64,000 nucleotides of DNA. Origin: Aurantibrevibacter litoralis (GTDB taxonomy: Bacteria > Bacteroidota > Bacteroidia > Flavobacteriales > Flavobacteriaceae). The stretch covers positions 301,068 to 365,067 of the forward strand of contig NZ_JAYEEQ010000002.1 in the NCBI RefSeq assembly GCF_034651555.1. Direction: 5' to 3'. Below, one piece after another: positions 36,511 to 45,497 of the stretch. The translations under genes were made by a program, and so were the position numbers. Position 1 is the first letter of the stretch, and each line of letters opens with the position of its first letter. The notes beneath the pieces were generated by a model that did no database searches, was not told the origin of the DNA, and saw only the letters and a program-made list of their open reading frames with translations.

Positions 36511-38310
36511 CTATGCTATCTTATGACGCTTGCGATCATTTTCGGTAAGGTATATTTTACGCAACCGTAAATGCTTAGGCGTAACCTCAACATATTCATC
36601 CTTTTGAATATATTCTAAAGCCTCTTCCAAAGAAAATTTTATAGCCGGAACAATCCGTGCTTTATCATCTGCACCTGATGAGCGCACGTTAGAAAGTTTC
36701 TTTGTTTTTGTGATATTTATGGTCATATCATCTCCTCTGGAGTTTTCCCCAATGACCTGTCCTTCGTAGATATCTTCTCCCGGATCTACAAAAAACTTAC
36801 CTCTATCTTGCAACTTATCAATAGAATAAGGAATGGCCTTCCCATTTTCCATAGAAACTAGCGATCCGTTTTGGCGTTGGGGAATATCGCCTTTCATGGG
36901 TTGATATTCTTTAAAGCGATGTGCCATAATGGCCTCACCTGCCGTTGCGGTTAACAATTGATTACGCAGTCCGATAATACCTCTAGACGGAATCATAAAT
37001 TCGCACAGCATACGGTCGCCCTTGGCTTCCATACTAATCATTTCTCCTTTTCGGATCGAAACCATTTCCACAGCACGTCCGGAAACTTCTTCGGGAAGGT
37101 CTATGGTTAAATGCTCAATAGGCTCGCATTTTACGCCATCTATTTCTTTTATAATCACCTGCGGCTGCCCTATTTGCAACTCATACCCTTCGCGACGCAT
37201 GGTTTCAATTAATACGGAAAGGTGTAGCACGCCACGACCAAAAACCAAAAATTTATCGGCACTATCGGTAGGCATTAAGCGCAAGGCCAAGTTCTTTTCC
37301 AGTTCCCGCTCCAAGCGATCTTTAATATGTCGTGAAGTAACAAACTTACCGTCTTTCCCAAAAAACGGACTGTCGTTAATGGTAAACAACATGCTCATGG
37401 TGGGTTCGTCTATGGCTATGGTTTTTAGCCCTTCAGGATTTTCTATGTCGGCAATGGTATCGCCAATTTCAAATCCCTCTAAACCTACAATGGCACATAT
37501 ATCACCTGTAACTACTTGAGGCACTTTTAACCTGCCCAAACCTTCAAACGTAAATAATTCTTTTATTTTTGATTTCACAATAGTGCCGTTGCGCTTTACC
37601 AGCGAAATTTGCTGTCCTTCTTTTAGCGTACCGCGCTGCAATCTTCCTATTGCGATCCGGCCTGTAAACGAGGAGAAATCTAAGGATGTAATTAACATCT
37701 GCGTATTTCCCTCCTCCGCTTTAAAAGTGGGTATATGTGCGATAACCATATCCAATAAAGGCTCAATATTGGTGGTTTCATTTTTCCAATCATCGCTCAT
37801 CCAATTGTTTTTTGCAGAACCGTACACCGTTGGAAAATCTAATTGCCATTCTTCGGCACCCAACTCAAACATCAAATCAAAAACCTTTTCATGAACTTCT
37901 TCCGGAGTGCAATTTTCCTTATCTACCTTGTTAATCACAACGCAGGGTTTTAAACCCAGATCGATGGCTTTCTGCAACACAAATCGAGTTTGCGGCATGG
38001 GGCCTTCAAAGGCATCTACCAATAGCAACACCCCGTCTGCCATATTTAGAACACGCTCTACTTCCCCACCAAAATCGGCGTGGCCTGGCGTATCTATAAT
38101 ATTAATTTTAACCCCTTTGTAAACTACAGATACGTTTTTAGAAGTAATGGTTATACCCCTTTCACGCTCCAAATCATTGTTATCCAAAATCAATTCTCCG
38201 GTGTTTTGATTGTCTCGAAACAATTGACAATGGTGCAAAATTTTATCTACTAAAGTTGTTTTCCCATGATCTACGTGGGCAATAATTGCAATATTTTTTG
38301 TTGTGGACAT
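36511..38310 (-). CDS. typA: ribosome-associated GTPase TypA/BipA
   Basis: A 599-aa translational GTPase. G1 is AHVDHGKTT (11-19), G2 lies in RERGITI, G3 is DTPGHADF and G4 NKVD. The EF-G-like domains II, III and V follow, with GRGVLHLSVLIETMRREGYEL, then the TypA-specific C-terminal domain that ends with RKIYLTENDRKRH. BipA acts on the ribosome during stress and subunit assembly. Start at ATG 38310. An exact TACCTTTG -7 element lies 38 nt upstream. Single-gene transcript. Confidence 0.97.
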   Translation of the reverse strand: MSTTKNIAIIAHVDHGKTTLVDKILHHCQLFRDNQNTGELILDNNDLERERGITITSKNVSVVYKGVKINIIDTPGHADFGGEVERVLNMADGVLLLVDAFEGPMPQTRFVLQKAIDLGLKPCVVINKVDKENCTPEEVHEKVFDLMFELGAEEWQLDFPTVYGSAKNNWMSDDWKNETTNIEPLLDMVIAHIPTFKAEEGNTQMLITSLDFSSFTGRIAIGRLQRGTLKEGQQISLVKRNGTIVKSKIKELFTFEGLGRLKVPQVVTGDICAIVGLEGFEIGDTIADIENPEGLKTIAIDEPTMSMLFTINDSPFFGKDGKFVTSRHIKDRLERELEKNLALRLMPTDSADKFLVFGRGVLHLSVLIETMRREGYELQIGQPQVIIKEIDGVKCEPIEHLTIDLPEEVSGRAVEMVSIRKGEMISMEAKGDRMLCEFMIPSRGIIGLRNQLLTATAGEAIMAHRFKEYQPMKGDIPQRQNGSLVSMENGKAIPYSIDKLQDRGKFFVDPGEDIYEGQVIGENSRGDDMTINITKTKKLSNVRSSGADDKARIVPAIKFSLEEALEYIQKDEYVEVTPKHLRLRKIYLTENDRKRHKIA

Positions 38311-38347
38311 ACCCTTTTACATTAGCTTCCTATGCTAATTTCGGGCG

Positions 38348-38355
38348 CAAAGGTA
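38348..38355 (-). promoter_or_regulatory. -7 promoter element of typA
   Basis: On the minus strand, TACCTTTG matches TAnnTTTG exactly, 38 nt upstream of the typA start. Confidence 0.5.
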
Positions 38356-38597
38356 CTGCTATTTTTTGGAGTGCCGATAAAAACAGTATTAATTTTATCT
38401 TATTGATTTTGAGCCTATTTAATCCCATTCAACCTTCAGCGCCATCGCCAAAAACCCCATGTACCAACCTTAACAACGCATTTTAAGTCCGTAAAACGGA
38501 ATGTACACTTCAATAATTTCCTATTTTTTTAACTTTTATGCCACAACACAACACCCAACTTTACGTGGTAACAATCGGCACAGCTATTTCAAAAACG

Positions 38598-38605
38598 TAT
38601 ATTTG
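38598..38605 (+). promoter_or_regulatory. -7 promoter element of kdsA
   Basis: TATATTTG matches TAnnTTTG exactly and is 16 nt before the kdsA ATG at 38621. It also helps to exclude the longer upstream reading frame. Confidence 0.5.
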
Positions 38606-38620
38606 CGAAAACTAATAGCC

Positions 38621-39439
38621 ATGGAAATTCATAAAATACCACAAATAAAACACATTCATAGCAATCAATTTTTTTTGCTTTCCGGCCCTTGCGCCATTGA
38701 AGGTGAAGCAATGGCGTTGCGTATTGCAGAAAAAATAGTTTCGGTGACCGATAAACTACAAATTCCCTATATCTTTAAAGGAAGTTTTAAGAAGGCAAAC
38801 CGTAGCAGAGTGGATTCGTTTATGGGAATTGGTGACGAAAAAGCACTTAAAATTTTACGCAAAGTTTCGGAAACCTTTCATGTGCCTACGGTGACTGATA
38901 TTCATGAAATTTCTGATGCCAGTATGGCCGCCGAATATGTAGATGTGCTTCAAATTCCTGCTTTTTTGGTGCGTCAAACCGATTTGGTCGTGGCAGCCGC
39001 AAAGACCGGAAAAGTAATAAACCTTAAAAAAGGCCAGTTTATGAGTCCGGAAAGTATGAAACATGCGGTACAGAAAGTATTGGATAGCCAAAATGGACAA
39101 GTGATGATCACCGATCGGGGAACGATGTTTGGCTACCAAGATATGATCGTAGATTTTAGGGGTATCCCCACCATGAAAAACTATGCCCCGGTAGTGTTAG
39201 ATGTTACCCACTCCCTCCAACAACCTAATCAGTCTTCCGGTGTCACTGGAGGTCGCCCGGATTTAATTGAAACCATAGCACGTGCGGGCATTGCCGCAGG
39301 AGTTGATGGTATTTTCATGGAAACGCATTTTGATCCGGCTAACGCCAAAAGTGATGGTGCCAATATGCTACTTTTAGATCATTTAGAAAAACTCTTAACC
39401 CATTTGGTCGCCTTGCGAAAAACCGTAAACCAATTCTAA
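38621..39439 (+). CDS. kdsA: 3-deoxy-8-phosphooctulonate (KDO-8-P) synthase
   Basis: A 272-aa enzyme condensing phosphoenolpyruvate and arabinose 5-phosphate to Kdo-8-P for lipopolysaccharide inner core. ATG at 38621 is chosen because a promoter-like TATATTTG sits just upstream and the extra 40 codons look noncoding. Motifs: SGPCAIEGE near the N-terminus, FKGSFKKANRSR (PEP/phosphate), DIHE and QIPAFLVRQTDL, the GQFMSPE loop and DVTHSLQQPN. KdsA rather than the related DAHP synthase is indicated by SFKKANR. It is cytosolic. Confidence 0.95.
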   Translation: MEIHKIPQIKHIHSNQFFLLSGPCAIEGEAMALRIAEKIVSVTDKLQIPYIFKGSFKKANRSRVDSFMGIGDEKALKILRKVSETFHVPTVTDIHEISDASMAAEYVDVLQIPAFLVRQTDLVVAAAKTGKVINLKKGQFMSPESMKHAVQKVLDSQNGQVMITDRGTMFGYQDMIVDFRGIPTMKNYAPVVLDVTHSLQQPNQSSGVTGGRPDLIETIARAGIAAGVDGIFMETHFDPANAKSDGANMLLLDHLEKLLTHLVALRKTVNQF

Positions 39440-39867
39440 GTCGGTTTTACATAGCAGCATCGTAAAAAATGTCGGCTATTTGTTACCCAAGTCCTTTGCA
39501 GGATAAAGGCAAACTTTAGTGGTTTTACCTTTTCTTAACCTAAACAACACCTTTTTTTAGTGTGTAGATTTCATCATTACACTTATATTTGATGTAGCCA
39601 TCTTTTCTGAACACCTGCTAAGGGATGTATAAGCGCTACGACCCTATATGCTAGTACAGAAATTGGCATCCATTTTGGTGTTTTTGATACTAGCGATCCT
39701 ATGCTTCCTATGGTAAACTATATAAAATAAAATGTGTATTAGAAATTTAACCTCATGAAACGAGCCTTGCTAAAAGTGTAACACACAAGCGATTGATTAT
39801 TGGTGCGTTACATTCTTGTGCTGATCGCAGTCGAAGCATGACCGGTTTGTAAAATAAATAGAAAAAC
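39440..39867 (+). other. 428-bp gap between kdsA and the PHP gene
   Basis: This gap has no long frame. A 22-codon frame at 39648-39716 encodes a hydrophobic peptide and is listed separately. No strong hairpin or exact TAnnTTTG was found. Otherwise I see nothing in it. Confidence 0.4.
39648..39716 (+). CDS. possible 22-aa transmembrane micropeptide
   Basis: ATG-TAA frame of 22 codons (MLVQKLASILVFLILAILCF then LW), almost entirely one hydrophobic helix with a single Lys. Micropeptides of this kind occur near stress genes or as type-I toxins. There is no promoter or antisense evidence, so it may be chance. Confidence 0.22.
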   Translation: MLVQKLASILVFLILAILCFLW

Positions 39868-40983
39868 ATGAAAAAAATAGTGCTTATTCTAAGTGTTTTT
39901 GTTGGATGTTGTAGCCTAGTTGCCCAACAGCATTATCATGCGCAAATGAACAAATTAAGCTATCCGGATATTGAAGGTTATCTTACCTTGAAAACCGATT
40001 TGCACATGCACAGTGTATTTTCTGATGGAAATGTGTGGCCTACCATTCGCGTTATGGAAGCACTAAGAGAAGGTTTGGATGCTATTTCACTTACAGAACA
40101 TTTAGAATACCAACCTCATCTTAAAGACATCCCGCATCCGGATCGTAACCGTGCCTATGCATTGGCCTTGGAAGAAGCCAAAGATCACGATTTGCTCATT
40201 GTGCCCGGCACAGAGATTACGCGTAAAGAACCCATTGGGCATAGCAATGCTGTGTTTATTACCGATGCGAATAGCATGTTACTAAAAGAAGCTAAAGCGG
40301 CTTTTGCTACGGCAAAAAAGCAAAATGCCTTTGTGTTTTGGAATCATCCCGCATGGTATGCCCAAAGTCCTACCGGAAATCCGATTTTAAGTAATTTTCA
40401 AGAAGCACTTATAAAGGAAAATGAGTTACACGGTATCGAAGTCATAAATTCTCAGGATTATGCCGAAGAATCACTCGCTATAGCCCTAGAACACAATCTT
40501 GCTATTATGGGCACCAGCGACGTACATGGGCTTATAGATTGGGATTATACGGAAAAAGGCAATCACCGACCTATAACCTTGGTTTTCGCCAAAGAGCGGA
40601 ATTTAGCGAGTTTAAAAGAAGCCTTATTTGCCAGACGCACGGTAGCCGTGTTTAATTCCTTATTTGTAGGCAGACCGGAATTTCTAAATCCCTTACTTAC
40701 CTCTTGTATCCAAGTAGAAAGTGCCGAATACATTAAAAATACAACTATTCTAAAGGTGGCATTACGAAATACGAGTAGCAGTGATCTCCTTTTTGAAAAT
40801 GCCATGCCTTTTACCTTTTACAGCAAAGCTCCCATTTTTGAAATTAAAGCCGGTGAAACCATTACCCTAGAAATAAAAACTTTGCAATCCTTAGATCGCT
40901 TAGAATTGAGGCTTACTGCCCTTGGAGCCTATACGGCACCGAAGACGCATCCCACGCTTTCGTGGTTAATACCTATAGACTAA
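39868..40983 (+). CDS. PHP-domain phosphoesterase, exported
   Basis: A 371-aa protein with signal peptide (KKIVLILSVFVGCCSLVAQ). PHP metal-binding motifs are TDLHMHSVFSDG (H46, H48, D53), TEH (about 77-79), PGTEIT, WNHPAW and GTSDVHG. It resembles the exported Sb-PDE-type phosphodiesterases of Bacteroidota and is predicted to cleave phosphate esters in the periplasm with a multinuclear metal centre. The C-terminal about 100 aa form a beta domain of unknown role. Its stop overlaps the stop of the convergent gene by 4 nt (ctaa). Confidence 0.85.
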   Translation: MKKIVLILSVFVGCCSLVAQQHYHAQMNKLSYPDIEGYLTLKTDLHMHSVFSDGNVWPTIRVMEALREGLDAISLTEHLEYQPHLKDIPHPDRNRAYALALEEAKDHDLLIVPGTEITRKEPIGHSNAVFITDANSMLLKEAKAAFATAKKQNAFVFWNHPAWYAQSPTGNPILSNFQEALIKENELHGIEVINSQDYAEESLAIALEHNLAIMGTSDVHGLIDWDYTEKGNHRPITLVFAKERNLASLKEALFARRTVAVFNSLFVGRPEFLNPLLTSCIQVESAEYIKNTTILKVALRNTSSSDLLFENAMPFTFYSKAPIFEIKAGETITLEIKTLQSLDRLELRLTALGAYTAPKTHPTLSWLIPID

Positions 40984-42194
40984 AGCGACTGCTCAGTACC
41001 ATCGACATACTCCTGTAAATACGAATACCTTTCGGTGAGCTTTCCCTCCTTCGTCATGAGGGCACGCGCCAACACGCCATCGGCATCATTGTTAAAGAAA
41101 GCCGGGATAACATGCGCCAAAAAAGCCTCACCAAAACCAATACTGGCATCTTTGGGCAGTTCGCAGGGCAGGTTATCCACAGCCATAACAGCAATGGCAT
41201 CGGGGTTCATAAAATCTGTTTCCATACCCGACTGCCGATCGTAGCCGAATATAGGATCGGCAATTGTTGAAGGACGAATGGTGGTGGCCACCGGACCATT
41301 GATATCGCAACTGATGTCGGCAACTACTTTTATTTTGAAATGCGGATGCTGTGCATCTTCTTTAGTGAATAAATATGGGGCACCATCGCCATAAAAATGA
41401 CCCGCAATATACAGGTCTGTACTTTTGGCAAAACGAAAAAAGTCCGATTTGTATTCGTGGGGATTTGTAAAAAAGTCCTCTATAGAGCCTTTATTTCCGT
41501 CTTTACGCACGTTATAATCGGAAGCATCGATCTGGCAATAGACCGGTTCATCGAAATTTTGTGTGAGATAGTGCGATACACTTACTTTTCGCAAACCCAT
41601 CCCGTTTAACATTTCTGTGACTCCTTGCCCTACTCTACCCTTTCCCGTGAGCAGGATTTTAAGGTTTGGAAGGCGTATGGCCTGCAACTGTTCTAGCAAA
41701 TCTTGTTGATCTATTAAATTTTCCGCTTTTGGCAGCACAAATTGGTTGTATTTTAGTCCGTAGGCACGTATCCCGTTATAGGCGCCTACAATACCTGCGT
41801 AACGACCAAATGCTACCAACCGTTGGCCTTGGGTATTGGTGATGAGCTCATGATCGTACAATTGAATTCGCTTATGGAGCACCGCTTGCAAAAGAGGGCG
41901 GTTGTACGGTTGTTTTTTGATGGTGTGCGAAAAGAAAAAATATTTTTTATTGGGGATTAATGCCTCGACAGGGACTTCCTTTACGCCCAAAAGCACATCG
42001 CAATCTTCCATTTTTGTGGTCACTTGGATGCCTAAGGCCTCGTATTCGTTATCTTTAAAAACCCGAATGGGTGAAGGCTCTACGTACACCTCTGCCTTTG
42101 GGTAGGTTGTTTTAATAGATGCACAAGCCTGCGGAGAAAGTACGACACGCCTATCGGGTGGATTTTTACGTTCTCTGATGATGCCAAACTTCAT
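40980..42194 (-). CDS. LOR/SDH-like NAD(P)-dependent dehydrogenase
   Basis: A 404-aa protein with an alanine-dehydrogenase/PNT-like N-terminal domain (KFGIIRERKNPPDRRVVLSP) and the AGIVGAYNGIRAYG segment. The NAD-binding glycines lie in LLTGKGRVGQGVTEMLNGMG. Family members include saccharopine dehydrogenase (Lys1) and lysine-oxoglutarate reductase, so a lysine- or alanine-type oxidoreductase is likely, but the substrate cannot be set. The C-terminal ADISCDINGP and FMNPDAIAVMAVDNLPCELPKD motifs are typical of the group. It is cytosolic and monocistronic. Confidence 0.8.
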   Translation of the reverse strand: MKFGIIRERKNPPDRRVVLSPQACASIKTTYPKAEVYVEPSPIRVFKDNEYEALGIQVTTKMEDCDVLLGVKEVPVEALIPNKKYFFFSHTIKKQPYNRPLLQAVLHKRIQLYDHELITNTQGQRLVAFGRYAGIVGAYNGIRAYGLKYNQFVLPKAENLIDQQDLLEQLQAIRLPNLKILLTGKGRVGQGVTEMLNGMGLRKVSVSHYLTQNFDEPVYCQIDASDYNVRKDGNKGSIEDFFTNPHEYKSDFFRFAKSTDLYIAGHFYGDGAPYLFTKEDAQHPHFKIKVVADISCDINGPVATTIRPSTIADPIFGYDRQSGMETDFMNPDAIAVMAVDNLPCELPKDASIGFGEAFLAHVIPAFFNNDADGVLARALMTKEGKLTERYSYLQEYVDGTEQSL

Positions 42195-42287
42195 AGTCTA
42201 AATTTTATAACTTTTATCACTATTATAGTTGTAAATGTAACGCATGACCTATTGATCGCAAAACTTTTTTTGGAATACTTTTTGGAG

Positions 42288-42295
42288 TACCTTTG
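42288..42295 (+). promoter_or_regulatory. -7 promoter element upstream of the structured RNA
   Basis: TACCTTTG matches TAnnTTTG exactly. It lies about 40 nt before the conserved-looking RNA block and has no protein start downstream, supporting a noncoding transcript. Confidence 0.45.
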
Positions 42296-42334
42296 TTGCC
42301 CGAGTTTGGGTTTTCTCATTAGGAGCAACTATTT

Positions 42335-42450
42335 TCGGACAGGGATAGAAGCGGTTACCCCGGTGCTGCCGCAAGGCGCAACGGCGTAAGAGCGGATAGC
42401 CCGGTGCTTGGCTCTCATTTTTCTCAGAGCCAAGCAGTACGCCCAAAAAG
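42335..42450 (+). ncRNA. structured RNA, probable Flavo-1-like motif
   Basis: The block contains cggacagggatagaagcgg and, after a GC-rich hairpin, gagcggatagcccgg. This is the pair of conserved strings I associate with the Flavobacteria RNA motif Flavo-1; recognition is from memory. A perfect 10-bp hairpin, gcttggctct/agagccaagc (42406-42415 with 42426-42435), follows. An exact promoter element lies at 42288-42295. Overlapping reading frames look spurious. The function of the family is unknown. Confidence 0.5.
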
Positions 42451-42479
42451 GGTCGTTAAAAAATGGTGAGTGTAAAGAT

Positions 42480-42530
42480 CCTGACCTAACGGCAGACAGG
42501 TTCGATAACGCAAATTGGAGATTTGCTATC
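42480..42530. repeat. REP-like palindrome before ssrA
   Basis: cctgacctaacggcagacagg followed by gataacgcaaat-tggag-atttgctatc, an imperfect palindrome (42504-42530). It resembles the REP-like elements at 61-63 kb but has diverged. Confidence 0.4.
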
Positions 42531-42541
42531 TCATTGAATAT

Positions 42542-42940
42542 GGGGCCGACTGGTTTTGACAGCGAGACCAATTGGAATGTAAGCATGCCGAGCGCTGGGA
42601 TACAGCTCGTAAATCTCATTTTCCACACTTTTAATTGGCGAAAATAATTACGCTCTTGCCGCTTAATCCGAATTACAGTAGGATTTAGCCTCGTCTCTAC
42701 CAGGTAGGGAAGCGAGATGTCTCTGGGAAGCCCTTGTTGACGGCGTCCCTTTTAGAGGCACCATCAAAGTCAATATAAGGATGTTGTTGCTTTGGCAGCA
42801 TCTCTAAAATCTAAAGAAGCTAAGTGTTGGGTGGGCGGTTTCCGGTCAGCCCTGCATCGAAAACCAAACGGAAACTACGCATGAAGAAAGCATTGTAATT
42901 GCTTGTTTGGACGAGGGTTCGAATCCCTCCGGCTCCACTG
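42542..42940 (+). ncRNA. ssrA: transfer-messenger RNA (tmRNA)
   Basis: One-piece tmRNA. The 5' end ggggccgac pairs with the 3' end cggctcc to form the 7-bp acceptor stem (one G-U), with the T-arm gagggttcgaatccctc just inside. The mRNA-like part at 42637-42666 encodes GENNYALAA and a TAA stop, the form expected in Flavobacteria. The 3' CCA is not encoded; the last templated base is about 42937. tmRNA with SmpB rescues stalled ribosomes and tags the nascent protein. A strong terminator follows. The 3' end is partly duplicated at 46646-46669. Confidence 0.95.
42915..42938 (+). repeat. att-like site, left copy (ssrA 3' end)
   Basis: ggttcgaa plus tccctccggctccac at the 3' end of ssrA. The 15-bp tccctccggctccac recurs exactly at 46655-46669, and ggttc also recurs five bases earlier in each. 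tmRNA 3' ends are classic integration sites. Confidence 0.6.
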
Positions 42941-42960
42941 GAACACTACCAAATTTCATC

Positions 42961-42995
42961 AAAAACCCTGTAATCGTATGATTTACAGGGTTTTT
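42961..42995 (+). terminator. terminator of ssrA
   Basis: A perfect 13-bp stem (aaaaaccctgtaa/ttacagggttttt) with a 9-nt loop, followed by cattttttag. It lies 21 nt after the tmRNA acceptor end. Confidence 0.9.
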
Positions 42996-43303
42996 CATTT
43001 TTTAGCATATCAAATAAAACCAAATAATACTTAAGGGGAGTTCTATAATTTAAAATTTTGATATTCAGATATTTATGTGTATATTTAGGTGTGAAAAAGC
43101 CTCACCGATAGATTGGTTTTGTTGTTTTATTGAGAAATTAAGCTACCCAAAATTTTGTATTAAAACAAAAAAATTAGTGCTTTATGCCTAGCTAGGATTT
43201 TAACTTTACAATTATATTTATAAAGAATATAGTATTCAGATCAAAAACAAAACTATATGTAATTGCATATAATTTGGTTCTATTCATATAGAATTATATT
43301 TAA

Positions 43304-43527
43304 AAGCATATAATAAAGGATATATCCGCTTTTGTAAAGCATCGAAAAAAGAATTGAATCTTACCGAAAAAGAGCTTACCTAATGAACTGGTGTTGCCCT
43401 TACCGTGGTTCGTAAAATAGAACAAGGCAAGACTAACTTAACATGGACATGGTTAATACTGTTTACTCATGTTCGGTCATATTGGATGCCGAAGAATACC
43501 CAAAGAACCTCTGTCTTCTTGGTACCT
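43304..43527 (+). pseudogene. decayed hipB-like HTH gene
   Basis: This stretch aligns throughout with the intact hipB-like gene at 46767. The shared strings are aaaagcatataat before the start, a frame giving KDISAFVK, then after a frameshift ELNLTEKELT, an in-frame stop, and ALTVVRKIEQGKTNL after another shift. At least two frameshifts and stops prevent translation. The IS982-family element lies just downstream. This is the left end of the first island unit. Confidence 0.7.
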
Positions 43528-43577
43528 TAATCTTTTTCGGGTGATAATTCTCTATTGCTGTTCCAAGGCTACCTTCT

Positions 43578-44591
43578 AACCTGAGTTCGATTATTAAAAC
43601 AGGCAAATTTGGTTTGTTTTTACAGTTTGAAATTTGATTGCCGGTTTCTTTGGCAAGAAGCTGTATGCAATTAGTCCTGCCAAAAGGTTGGTAAGAAAAT
43701 TTCCGAAACTTCTATGCCTTGAATGCTCCACCTGACAGATGTTTTTGAGTTCGTCGTTGACCGTTTCAATTACCGAACGTTTTCTCAACAATATTTTGTC
43801 ACTAATGGTCATTAAGCAATTCTTCATATTGTCCCTTATTTGGGTGATGAGCTGTACCCCATCAAGAAATAGGAGATGGGCGATGTCTTTTCCGATATAG
43901 CCTTTATCTGCAAAGAGTTTTCCAAAGATCCTGTCCAAGAATCGCTCGTTTTTTAATGGTGCTCTATCATCTTCACTGGCTTGGGTAATTGTAAAATTAA
44001 GTATTTCCCCCCTATCATTTATGATGATGTGCAGCTTGAAGCCATGGAACCATCCCATGGTCGATTTCCCTGTATTGGCAATGCCCTTGAACACCTTGTT
44101 ACGACCGATACGCTTGTTCTTGCAGACCCGTATAGGCGTGGAATCTATAAAGGAAATCCCGGAACATTTGCCCAAACAACAGGTTTTCAGAAACAGCGCC
44201 ATGGGCATTAGGTTTTGCTGCATCAGTTCTGTAAATCGGTTATAAGAAACCGTGTTTGGGAACTCACTACACATGTGCTTTTTAACATAGAATAGGTAGA
44301 AGTGCTTGAAGGTTCTGAAACCGCTCAACTGGAAAGCGACCATTATCGTCATTATTTCACTTTTGGTCATTACCGGTGGGCGTTTGGCAAGGTTTCCTAT
44401 CAAGTGATTGTCAACCACCTGCTCATATTCCTTGCAGAATTCGTCAATAATACAGAAAATTTCAGTAATTTTAGAATAGAGTATCATAGATAGATTTTTA
44501 GATCAATAAATTGAATTTCAGTACTTTAATTTACTAAAAATCTATCTTTTTTCCTATAAAAACCGTATCAATTATTAATCGAACTCAGGTT
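43578..44591. mobile_element. IS982-family insertion sequence
   Basis: The element is 1014 bp with terminal inverted repeats of about 20 bp (aacctgagttcgattattaa at 43578-43597 against 44572-44591, with one mismatch). It contains one transposase on the minus strand. A 3-bp direct repeat, tct, flanks both ends and may be the target duplication. Size and transposase type fit IS982. Confidence 0.85.
43594..44487 (-). CDS. IS982-family transposase
   Basis: A 297-aa transposase. It contains the DDE-like residues in SFIDSTPIRVCKN (D in the first motif), LFADKGYIGKD (second) and SVIETVNDELKN (E in the third). The N-terminal KRPPVMTKSEIMTIMVAFQLSGFRTFK is also typical of IS982 transposases. It is full length, without frameshift, and the stop lies within the right-side inverted repeat of the element. 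The IS is therefore probably recent and may be active. It inserted into decayed DNA between the hipB remnant and abiE. Confidence 0.92.
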   Translation of the reverse strand: MILYSKITEIFCIIDEFCKEYEQVVDNHLIGNLAKRPPVMTKSEIMTIMVAFQLSGFRTFKHFYLFYVKKHMCSEFPNTVSYNRFTELMQQNLMPMALFLKTCCLGKCSGISFIDSTPIRVCKNKRIGRNKVFKGIANTGKSTMGWFHGFKLHIIINDRGEILNFTITQASEDDRAPLKNERFLDRIFGKLFADKGYIGKDIAHLLFLDGVQLITQIRDNMKNCLMTISDKILLRKRSVIETVNDELKNICQVEHSRHRSFGNFLTNLLAGLIAYSFLPKKPAIKFQTVKTNQICLF

Positions 44592-44912
44592 TCTAGTCAA
44601 CTAGCCCTTTCTTTGGTGATAGCATATCACTTCATAAGGCAATTTTTAGAACTTCAAAAGAGCTAAAAAAACATTTACCTAAACCTTTTTAAAGTAATTT
44701 TAAGTCATTCCATATTAAACCGAAGCCTTTGCATTGGCGGGGCATACCTATACAACATTTGCTATTGCCACTTGTTTTATTAGCCATCCAAGTGATTCAT
44801 CAATATATCTTGTCCATATAAATGGATCAACTTATACTTGAAATCAATAATACTTTTGCATGAATTTTAAATAAAATAACATTCAAATTAAAATAATTAT
44901 TATCTTTGTTTC
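44592..44912 (+). other. 321-bp gap between the IS and abiEi
   Basis: AT-rich sequence without a sustained reading frame. It ends in the promoter element at 44901. Apart from that I see nothing in it. Confidence 0.4.
44901..44908 (+). promoter_or_regulatory. -7 promoter element of abiEi
   Basis: TATCTTTG matches TAnnTTTG exactly and ends only 4 nt before the abiEi ATG. Transcription would start at or near the start codon, implying a leaderless mRNA. Confidence 0.5.
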
Positions 44913-45497
44913 ATGGCAAAGCTACAGGAACTCAAAAAACATCTTAGAAGGGGGCGAGTGTATCGCCGGGCTGACCTATCCAAATGGACATCATCCGTTG
45001 ATCGCCATCTGGATGAACTTGTTAGTGAAGGCACACTGGAAAAACTTTCTCAGGGACTTTACTATTATCCTGAATTATCATCTTTTGGTAAAACACCTCC
45101 TCGTGATGAAGTCATGCTAAAAAGTTTTCTGAAGGATGATCGTTTTCTGCTTACTTCTTTAAACGTATATAATTCTTTGGGTGTCGGAACCACACAGCTC
45201 TATAACAAACAGACGGTCTACAATCACAAGCGACACGGTGATTTCACTCTAGGGAACAAAACGTTCTCTTTCCGTGTAAAGCCACACTTTCCACGAAAAG
45301 CCACACCTGAATTTCTATTAGTTGATCTGGTCAATAACCTGGACCAGCTGGCAGAAGATCCACAAGAAGTTTTACAAAAAGTCAAAAACAAGGCACAAGC
45401 AATGAATTCTCAAAAACTTCAACGCACATTGCGTGACTACGGCACCGCTAAGACAAAAAAAATACTAGAAAAAACCTTTGTCGCACGCCATGCCTGA
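44913..45497 (+). CDS. abiEi: AbiEi/DUF6088-type antitoxin
   Basis: A 194-aa protein of the type IV antitoxin group. The N-terminal winged helix (LKKHLRRGRVYRRADLSKWTS then VDRHLDELVSEGTLEKL) binds DNA. The C-terminal part (LLTSLNVYNSLGVGTTQLYN, then HGDFTLGNKTFSFRV) is the AbiEi antitoxin region, which neutralises AbiEii and represses the operon. Four-nucleotide spacing from a TAnnTTTG element suggests a leaderless mRNA. It overlaps abiEii by 8 nt. The symbol is by family resemblance. Confidence 0.82.
   Translation: MAKLQELKKHLRRGRVYRRADLSKWTSSVDRHLDELVSEGTLEKLSQGLYYYPELSSFGKTPPRDEVMLKSFLKDDRFLLTSLNVYNSLGVGTTQLYNKQTVYNHKRHGDFTLGNKTFSFRVKPHFPRKATPEFLLVDLVNNLDQLAEDPQEVLQKVKNKAQAMNSQKLQRTLRDYGTAKTKKILEKTFVARHA

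Noticed and set aside
42249..42647. Short frames on both strands before and across the start of ssrA
   Set aside because: They overlap the structured RNA, a REP-like palindrome and the tmRNA 5' end, and have no ribosome-binding or protein-like pattern.
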